The notes beneath the pieces were generated by a model that saw only the letters and a list, made by a program, of their open reading frames with translations, ran no database searches and had not been told where the DNA came from. Positions 1 to 3,844 of a DNA stretch of 5,611 bases are shown here, piece after piece. Both the position numbers and the translations under genes were made by a program. Position 1 is the stretch's first letter, and each line of letters begins with the position of its first letter. Source of the stretch: Pelotomaculum sp. (lineage in GTDB: Bacteria; Bacillota; Desulfotomaculia; Desulfotomaculales; Pelotomaculaceae); assembly GCA_003489345.1 (NCBI GenBank), contig DNIT01000197.1, positions 14,665 through 20,275 of the forward strand, written 5' to 3'.

Positions 1-394
1 GGCCGGCCTCTTGCAATATGGAAAGGTCGTTAAGACCGAGTGTCCGGGACAGAGCGGTATTCACCCCTCCCTCCACCAGGTCAAGGTTGGTATGGGCCAC
101 GTAAACGCAAATGTTGTGGGAGATGAGGTAACGGATCAGTTCACCTTCCGCGCGATCAAAGCGGATAGCTTTGACCGGCTTAAAGAAAAGCGGGTGGTGG
201 CTCACAATTAAACCGGCGCCTTTTTCCCGTGCTTCGGCGGCCACAGTCGGGTTGACATCAAGCGCGAGCAGGACGCAGGCGATTTTCCCTCCCGGATCCC
301 CCAACTGGAAACCGCTGTTATCCCACTTTTCCGCAAGATATGGAGGCACCGCCTCTTCCATAAGACGAATTATCTCACCAACTTCTGCAGGCAT
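1..394 (-). CDS. Nif3/DUF34-family dinuclear metal-centre protein, 5' (N-terminal) part
   Basis: The minus frame opens with ATG at 394 and runs without a stop off the left edge, giving 131 codons of a family whose members are usually about 250-370 residues. The C-terminal half is missing. Visible family motifs are EKWDNSGFQLG (about residues 22-32), SHHPLFF (65-71) and AHTNLD (100-105). In Nif3/YbgI/YqfO proteins these two His and the later Asp help bind a dinuclear metal centre; the remaining His and Glu ligands lie near the C-terminus, outside the window. The start is supported by AGGGAGGT at 401-408 with a 6-nt spacer. The gene overlaps the 3' end of trmK by 25 nt, so the two are probably co-transcribed and translationally coupled. 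Family members have been described as GTP-cyclohydrolase-like or metal-dependent hydrolases, but the cellular role is not firmly established, and the sequence does not settle it. Confidence 0.9.
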   Translation of the reverse strand, partial: MPAEVGEIIRLMEEAVPPYLAEKWDNSGFQLGDPGGKIACVLLALDVNPTVAAEAREKGAGLIVSHHPLFFKPVKAIRFDRAEGELIRYLISHNICVYVAHTNLDLVEGGVNTALSRTLGLNDLSILQEAG

Positions 395-1074
395 GCCGAG
401 ACCTCCCTGATTCTATCCACTTTTGCCTCGATTTCCAGGGCTTTTTCCCTGGCTGCCGTACTATGGGCGAGGGCCAGCCCCGCCAGAACACGCTCGTACT
501 TAACCATAAAACTGTTCAGGTGTCTTTCCAGCAACGGGCTTTTTTTCTCCAGCAGCCTGGGGCCCAGCTCCAAATAGAGCGGGTCACAGGTAGCTTCACA
601 TCCCGGTTCGGCGGCAATGACCACATAGATACGGCCGTCTTCTTCTACCAGTTCCTCGTCGGCAATTTTCCAACCGTTCGCTGCCAGCCAATTCCTTAAG
701 TCACCCGCGTCGGCCATTGGCTGCATTACCAGCCTTTTAATTCCCGCTAGTGTTGGCGGCGCCCCGGCCAGGATCCCCCTGATCGTGTTGCCGCCCATCC
801 CGGCCAGGACCAATACCTCGACCTCACCCGGCTTTAATGGTTGTAGTCCGTCTCCCAGACGCAAACTTATCCGGTCTTCCAGGGTGTGTTCTTTAATCTT
901 GTGTTTTGCCGACTGGAATGGTCCTTCCCGCAGGTCGGTAGCAATTACAAAACGGCATATTCCTTGTTTTACAAGAAAAATTGGGAGGTAAGCGTGGTCG
1001 GTCCCTATGTCGGCGGCAATACTGCCGTGCGGTATAAATGCCGCCAGCGCGGCCAAGCGCTTTGGAAGCTCCAT
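370..1074 (-). CDS. trmK: tRNA (adenine(22)-N1)-methyltransferase TrmK
   Basis: Cytosolic SAM-dependent enzyme that methylates N1 of adenine 22 in the tRNA D-arm region. Numbering from the start chosen here, SAM-binding motif I is ADIGTDHAYLP (about 21-31), followed by IATDLREGP (44-52), GDG (74-76) and the family signature LAGMGGNTI (90-98). The C-terminal third, from about residue 170, is charged and helical, as expected for the coiled-coil tail of TrmK. At 234 residues it matches the usual size of about 230-240. An in-frame codon at 1134 would add 20 residues, but I reject it. The ATG at 1074 has GGAGG at 1080-1084 with a 5-nt spacer, the N-terminus MELPKRLAALAAFIP aligns with known TrmK starts from memory, and a promoter at 1106-1134 would place the transcription start inside the longer ORF. 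An ATG at 1089 is a weaker alternative. The stop TAA at 370-372 lies inside the following Nif3-family gene. Confidence 0.93.
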   Translation of the reverse strand: MELPKRLAALAAFIPHGSIAADIGTDHAYLPIFLVKQGICRFVIATDLREGPFQSAKHKIKEHTLEDRISLRLGDGLQPLKPGEVEVLVLAGMGGNTIRGILAGAPPTLAGIKRLVMQPMADAGDLRNWLAANGWKIADEELVEEDGRIYVVIAAEPGCEATCDPLYLELGPRLLEKKSPLLERHLNSFMVKYERVLAGLALAHSTAAREKALEIEAKVDRIREVSACLQKLVR

Positions 1075-1079
1075 GTTGT

Positions 1080-1085
1080 CCTCCA
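1080..1085 (-). promoter_or_regulatory. Ribosome binding site deciding the trmK start
   Basis: TGGAGG on the minus strand lies 5 nt before the ATG at 1074. It favours this start over the in-frame ATG at 1089 and the codon at 1134, neither of which has a comparable Shine-Dalgarno sequence in front of it. Confidence 0.7.
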
Positions 1086-1105
1086 CCATATTTTGCATCA
1101 AAACC

Positions 1106-1134
1106 AGTATAGACCATTTTTTCAAAAAAGACAA
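1106..1134 (-). promoter_or_regulatory. Predicted sigma-A-type promoter for trmK-nif3
   Basis: On the minus strand TTGTCT (1129-1134) is followed after 17 nt by TATACT (1106-1111), close to the TTGACA-N17-TATAAT consensus. Transcription would begin near 1099, giving a leader of about 25 nt that contains the trmK ribosome binding site. The -35 element lies within the T-rich tail of the preceding terminator. This is a pattern match only. Confidence 0.5.
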
Positions 1135-1154
1135 ACCCCGCTATCCAGCGGGGT
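1124..1154 (-). terminator. Rho-independent terminator after the nucleotidyltransferase-like gene
   Basis: On the minus strand ACCCCGCT and AGCGGGGT form a perfect 8-bp GC-rich stem (1135-1142 with 1147-1154) around the tetraloop GGAT. It is followed by TTGTCTTTTTT (1124-1134). The hairpin overlaps the last codons of the upstream gene, whose TAG stop (1141-1143) is partly in the loop. The T-tract is interrupted by GTC, so termination may be incomplete, but the layout is otherwise classical. It separates the glnA unit from trmK. Confidence 0.8.
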
Positions 1155-1998
1155 AAACGGGGTCATTTTTGCATCTTCCAAATTCTGCTCCCAGCAGAGA
1201 TCTCCATAGTATTGCAGACTTATCGACATCACATTCATTTATGGCCTTGGAAGTTGTATCGAAGGCTTTCTCGACAACCAGCTTTCTGACCCCGTCCGGC
1301 GAGCCGCATGATATAACCTCATCCGCCGCGGGGCAGTTTAAAAACTCCGGCAGAAACATACGCATGCTGGCAAAAAGAGAATGCAGCAGTTCCGCGTACG
1401 TTTTGTTAAAATCGTTAACCCTGTAGTAGACAAGCAACTCCAGATAATAAGGGTCAAATGGCCTGTCGGCAGAAAGGTTCCACGCTTTGATTATCTTAAC
1501 CAGCTGTAAAAATCTCCCCGAGGAGGCTTTGTCTTTTGCCTTAAACAGCGCTTCCTCCTTATCGGGATTAGACTTAAACCAGCCGCCAAGGCCGTTGGGT
1601 GAAAGGTAACCAAATGATTTTAGTCTTATTGAGAGTACAAGGTCGAGGTCAATCCCCGGGCTTTTCACTCTGATAACCATCCCGTCCCCCCCGACCAGGG
1701 CATTGCCGGCAAATTCCGATAACCTGTTTTTCAGGAAGTAGAGCAGTTTGGTTGAGTTTTCCCGGTAGTTATAGTAATATTTGGAACCCAGGACCAGATG
1801 CAGCCTGAGTGTGTCGGAAGGCACACCTGTCCCTCTGCGGTAAGGGCCCCCGAAAAAGGAGCTATTGACCTTCAATTCTCTCCCGGCCAGCTCAATGAGT
1901 TGCTGACTTTTTGCCAGCGCGGGGGCAACGCTTTGCTCTGTTAACTCCAGTCCGGCTATGAAATTCAGAAAAGCTTCTTCGATTGTTCCGTACGGCAA
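1141..1998 (-). CDS. CD-NTase/SMODS-like nucleotidyltransferase-fold protein with degenerate active site
   Basis: A 285-residue soluble protein with no signal peptide or membrane segment. The order of motifs matches the pol-beta-type nucleotidyltransferase fold of SMODS/CD-NTase proteins. These are an N-terminal helix pair (about 5-42), FFGGPYRRGTGV (48-59) at the GS-motif, strand LHLVL (66-70), GIDLDLVLSI (115-124) at the third catalytic Asp, YLSPNGLGGWFKSNP (131-145), and the helical LVKIIKAWN (166-174) and PYYLELLVYY (183-192) typical of the C-terminal domain. Two of the three key elements are altered. The expected GGS reads GGP (Pro52), and the expected D-x-D before LHLVL reads T63-L-R65; only Asp119 (and Asp117) remain. 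Canonical nucleotide transfer is therefore unlikely. The start is TTG at 1998 with GGAGGG (2006-2011) 7 nt upstream. The gene follows glnA after 102 bp with no evident promoter and ends in a terminator, so co-transcription with glnA is likely. It is not GlnE, which is about 900 residues with two catalytic domains. Fold assignment is by eye; function unknown. Confidence 0.7.
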   Translation of the reverse strand: MPYGTIEEAFLNFIAGLELTEQSVAPALAKSQQLIELAGRELKVNSSFFGGPYRRGTGVPSDTLRLHLVLGSKYYYNYRENSTKLLYFLKNRLSEFAGNALVGGDGMVIRVKSPGIDLDLVLSIRLKSFGYLSPNGLGGWFKSNPDKEEALFKAKDKASSGRFLQLVKIIKAWNLSADRPFDPYYLELLVYYRVNDFNKTYAELLHSLFASMRMFLPEFLNCPAADEVISCGSPDGVRKLVVEKAFDTTSKAINECDVDKSAILWRSLLGAEFGRCKNDPVYPAG

Positions 1999-2005
1999 GG
2001 GCTAA

Positions 2006-2011
2006 CCCTCC
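2006..2011 (-). promoter_or_regulatory. Ribosome binding site supporting a TTG start
   Basis: GGAGGG on the minus strand is placed 7 nt before TTG at 1998. It is the only strong Shine-Dalgarno match near the 5' end of this reading frame and is the reason for accepting the unusual TTG start. A 14-bp RNA hairpin ends 8 nt upstream of it. Confidence 0.65.
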
Positions 2012-2019
2012 GTCAGCTT

Positions 2020-2061
2020 GAAATTTAAGCCTCCGTTGTGTTAACCAGAGGCCTAAATTCC
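2020..2061 (-). repeat. Long intergenic RNA hairpin between glnA and the nucleotidyltransferase-like gene
   Basis: Minus-strand transcript arms 2048-2061 and 2020-2033 pair over 14 contiguous positions, two of them G-U wobbles, around a 14-nt loop. On the plus strand the same two positions would be A-C mismatches, so the fold suits RNA made from the minus strand. It begins 40 nt after the glnA stop. No U-run follows it, which argues against an efficient intrinsic terminator. A 3'-end stabiliser, processing site or partial terminator setting the glnA to downstream-gene ratio are possibilities. Confidence 0.6.
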
Positions 2062-2100
2062 AAAATCATCAACCTAAGCGCTATAAACAAAATTGTGCGT

Positions 2101-3519
2101 TCAAATGTCGTAATAAAGCATAAACTCGTACGGGTGGGGTCTGAGCCTGATGGCGTCAACTTCACGAGCCATCTTATATTCAATCCAGGCATCCAGCATA
2201 TCCCTGTCAAAGACGCCCCCTTCCAGGAGAAATTCATAGTCAATCTCCAAGGCCTTAAGAGCCTGGTCCAGTGAACCTGGTACGGAACGGATTTCTTTGG
2301 CCTCCTCGGCGGGAAGATCAAAAATGTCCTTGTCCATCGGTTCACCCGGGTAAATTTTATTTTTGATCCCGTCAAGACCTGCCATCAGCATGGCAGCAAA
2401 GGCCAGGTAGGGGTTGCAGGACGGATCGGGCGGCCGAAACTCGATGCGTTTGGCCTTGGGGTTGTTGGAATACATGGGAATACGGACCGCCGCACTCCTG
2501 TTCCGCATGGAATACACCAGGTTTACCGGGGCTTCATACCCGGGGACAAGCCGCTTGTAAGAGTTGGTGGTGGGACTGGTCAGGGCTGTAAGCGCATGGG
2601 CGTGCTTCAACAGGCCGCCGATATAATAAATGGCCGTTTCACTTAACTTAGCATAACCGTTGGCATCAAAAAACAACGGTTTACCGTCCTTCCAGAGGCT
2701 CTGGTGGACATGCATGCCGGTACCGTTGTCCTGGAAGAGCGGCTTCGGCATAAAGGTAGCCGTCTTGTTGTATTTTCTGGCCACGTTTTTGACGATGTAC
2801 TTAAACATCATTACCTGGTCGGCCATTTTCGTAAGTGTGTCGTACTTCATATCAATTTCAGCCTGGCCGGCGGTAGCCACTTCATGGTGCTGACACTCTA
2901 CCTGGATGCCGGCAGCCTGCATGGTCAGGACCATCTCGGTGCGCATGTTCTGCTGGCTGTCCGTGGGCGGTACGGGAAAATATCCTTCTTTGTAGCGGGG
3001 CTTGTAGCCCAGGTTCGGATTTTCGTCCCGCCCCGAATTCCAGATTCCTTCTACGGAATCAACAAAATAGTAGCCTGCATGCTGATTTTGGTCAAAGCGA
3101 ATAGAATCGAACACAAAGAACTCGGCTTCCGGGCCCCAGAAGCTCTGGTCCGCCATACCGCTGGCTATTAAATATTCTTCCGCCTTCTGCGCTATCCCGC
3201 GCGGATCCCGGTTGTACCTATCCCCGGATACGGGATCAAACACATTGCAAATAACACTGAGAGTCTTCACCTGGCAGAATGGGTCGATACAGGCTGAGGC
3301 CGGATCTGGAATAAGGATCATATCGCTTTGCTCGATGGATCTGAACCCACGGATACTGGAACCGTCAAAGCCCAGTCCTTCTTGAAAAACTCCCTCGTCA
3401 AACTCTGCTACGGGTACAGTGAAGTGCTGCCAGATACCCGGCAGATCGATAAATTTGACATCAACCATTTTAACATCTTTGTCCTTGATAAAAGCAAGAA
3501 CGTCCTGGGGTGTTTTCAC
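2101..3519 (-). CDS. glnA: Type I-beta glutamine synthetase, lacking the adenylylation tyrosine
   Basis: Cytosolic dodecameric enzyme that makes glutamine from glutamate, ammonia and ATP, the main entry of ammonium into metabolism. The 472 residues are full length for the GSI-beta class. Visible motifs are FDGSSIRGF (51-59, Asp of the active-site latch), GPEAEFF (129-135, metal-binding Glu131 and Glu133), HHEVATAGQAEID (211-223, Glu213 and Glu221), NGTGMHVH (265-272, His270), VPGYEAPVN (325-333, Glu329) and RIEFRPPDPS (358-367). The loop that carries adenylylated Tyr397 in enteric bacteria reads DKDIFDLPAEE (396-406), with Phe400 in place of Tyr, so this enzyme should not be a target of GlnE-type adenylylation at that site. 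The start is GTG at 3519, with AAGGAGGT at 3527-3534 and a 7-nt spacer; the stop is TGA. A structured leader with a terminator precedes the gene, and the nucleotidyltransferase-like gene follows it. Confidence 0.98.
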   Translation of the reverse strand: MKTPQDVLAFIKDKDVKMVDVKFIDLPGIWQHFTVPVAEFDEGVFQEGLGFDGSSIRGFRSIEQSDMILIPDPASACIDPFCQVKTLSVICNVFDPVSGDRYNRDPRGIAQKAEEYLIASGMADQSFWGPEAEFFVFDSIRFDQNQHAGYYFVDSVEGIWNSGRDENPNLGYKPRYKEGYFPVPPTDSQQNMRTEMVLTMQAAGIQVECQHHEVATAGQAEIDMKYDTLTKMADQVMMFKYIVKNVARKYNKTATFMPKPLFQDNGTGMHVHQSLWKDGKPLFFDANGYAKLSETAIYYIGGLLKHAHALTALTSPTTNSYKRLVPGYEAPVNLVYSMRNRSAAVRIPMYSNNPKAKRIEFRPPDPSCNPYLAFAAMLMAGLDGIKNKIYPGEPMDKDIFDLPAEEAKEIRSVPGSLDQALKALEIDYEFLLEGGVFDRDMLDAWIEYKMAREVDAIRLRPHPYEFMLYYDI

Positions 3520-3557
3520 TATGTATACCTCCTTGATACATTAAAATGCAAAAACAA
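3519..3557 (-). CDS. Possible 12-codon leader peptide coupled to glnA (speculative)
   Basis: On the minus strand a TTG at 3557 is preceded by AAAGGAGG (3562-3569) with a short 4-nt spacer. It opens a frame of 12 codons (roughly MFLHFNVSRRYT) whose TAG stop shares one base with the GTG start of glnA (TAGTG). The glnA Shine-Dalgarno lies inside it. The doubled GGAGG motif and stop/start overlap are real. Translation of the peptide is conjecture, and its residues suggest no glutamine-sensing role. Confidence 0.2.
   Translation of the reverse strand: MFLHFNVSRRYT
3527..3534 (-). promoter_or_regulatory. Strong ribosome binding site of glnA
   Basis: AAGGAGGT, a near-perfect complement of the 16S rRNA 3' end, lies 7 nt before the GTG start at 3519 and fixes that start. 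Confidence 0.85.
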
Positions 3558-3584
3558 CGGTCCTCCTTTCAAATTCCTTTCTGG

Positions 3585-3633
3585 AAATAAAAAGCCTCAT
3601 ACAGGCCACCTTTTGGTGACCCGTATGAGGCTT
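3585..3633 (-). terminator. Intrinsic terminator (attenuator) in the glnA leader
   Basis: In minus-strand RNA, 3615-3633 pairs with 3592-3610 as 19 uninterrupted base pairs, including two G-U wobbles, around an AAAA loop. It is followed by a U-rich run (TTTATTT, 3585-3591). The outer arms AAGCCTCATAC and GTATGAGGCTT are perfect complements. On the plus strand the two wobbles become A-C mismatches, so the hairpin is built for glnA-direction RNA. It lies about 65 nt before the glnA start and downstream of the predicted promoter, so it should block glnA transcription unless its 5' arm is sequestered. It would also stop readthrough from the ATPase gene. Confidence 0.85.
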
Positions 3634-3644
3634 CATTACCTCAT
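3625..3644 (-). promoter_or_regulatory. Candidate antiterminator hairpin with ANTAR-type hexaloop
   Basis: The minus-strand RNA arm AUGAGGU (3638-3644) can pair with GCCUCAU (3625-3631), giving 7 bp with one closing U-G, around the hexaloop AAUGAA (3632-3637). The 3' arm is the same segment that forms the 5' arm of the 19-bp terminator, so the two structures exclude each other. A at loop position 1 and G at position 4 match the hexaloop rule of ANTAR-protein RNA targets. Alone it is much weaker than the terminator, as expected if a protein must stabilise it. Confidence 0.6.
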
Positions 3645-3661
3645 GGAAACTACCCAGTTCC
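3645..3661 (-). promoter_or_regulatory. Leader hairpin H2 (second of two tandem copies)
   Basis: Minus-strand GGAACTGGGTAGTTTCC folds as GGAAC/GUUUC (one G-U) around UGGGUA, with a U-A pair able to close a GGGU tetraloop. It directly abuts the antiterminator hairpin, with no linker. It is a near copy of the hairpin at 3669-3686. Its hexaloop has G at position 4 but U rather than A at position 1. Confidence 0.5.
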
Positions 3662-3668
3662 AAGTATA

Positions 3669-3686
3669 AGAAACAACCCTGTTCCT
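3669..3686 (-). promoter_or_regulatory. Leader hairpin H1 with AGGGUU hexaloop
   Basis: Minus-strand AGGAACAGGGTTGTTTCT folds into a 6-bp stem (one G-U) around AGGGUU, with A at position 1 and G at position 4 as in ANTAR-recognised hexaloops. It starts about 23 nt after the predicted transcription start and is separated from hairpin H2 by 7 nt. It is a candidate first hairpin of a two-hairpin antitermination element. Confidence 0.5.
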
Positions 3687-3715
3687 GTATTCTTATAATA
3701 ATTTAATTAACTTAT

Positions 3716-3743
3716 ATTATACATCTAATCTTACCAAAATCAA
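3716..3743 (-). promoter_or_regulatory. Predicted sigma-A-type promoter of glnA
   Basis: On the minus strand TTGATT (3738-3743) is followed after 16 nt by a perfect TATAAT (3716-3721). Transcription would start near 3709, giving a leader of about 190 nt that includes all the hairpins and the terminator before glnA. The surrounding sequence is strongly AT-rich. No GlnR/TnrA-type operator was found. Confidence 0.65.
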
Positions 3744-3796
3744 GAACCATAAATTGAAATAATTGTATCGCTAAACGCAACCCACCCGCACCTTGG

Positions 3797-3842
3797 AAAT
3801 AGTAACCATAAATCTCCATTTTATCCGGCCAGGGTACTATTT
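3797..3842 (-). repeat. Weak inverted repeat just after the ATPase gene
   Basis: AAATAGTAACC (3797-3807) and GGTACTATTT (3833-3842) are inverted repeats able to pair over 10 bp with one bulged base, 25 nt apart, beginning 2 nt after the ATPase stop codon. The stem is AT-rich and is not followed by a T-run. It is at most a poor terminator, so the ATPase transcript may continue to the glnA-leader terminator. The rest of 3744-3796 shows nothing I can name. Confidence 0.3.
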
Positions 3843-3844
3843 AC

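Noticed and set aside
1141..1998. The nucleotidyltransferase-like protein as GlnE or as a CBASS signal synthase
   Set aside because: It is far too short for GlnE and lacks its GS and DxD catalytic pattern. It has no adjacent effector, E1/E2/JAB or HORMA/TRIP13 genes, and its catalytic motif is degenerate.
3328..3669. Plus-strand open frame of 113 codons across the glnA start and leader
   Set aside because: Antisense to glnA and its structured leader, with no recognisable domain or ribosome binding site.
3695..3720. AT-rich dyad ATAATA...TATTAT at the predicted transcription start
   Set aside because: Only 6 bp of A/T pairing in very AT-rich DNA, easily expected by chance.
3690..3780. GlnR/TnrA operator (TGTNA-N7-TNACA) in the glnA promoter region
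   Set aside because: No stretch matches both half-sites; TGTAT at the -10 region fails the consensus.
3777..3790. Minus-strand GGGTGGGTTGCG resembling the T-box core GGGTGGNACCGCG
   Set aside because: The ACC part is missing, there is no stem I or following terminator in register, and it lies upstream of the predicted glnA promoter.
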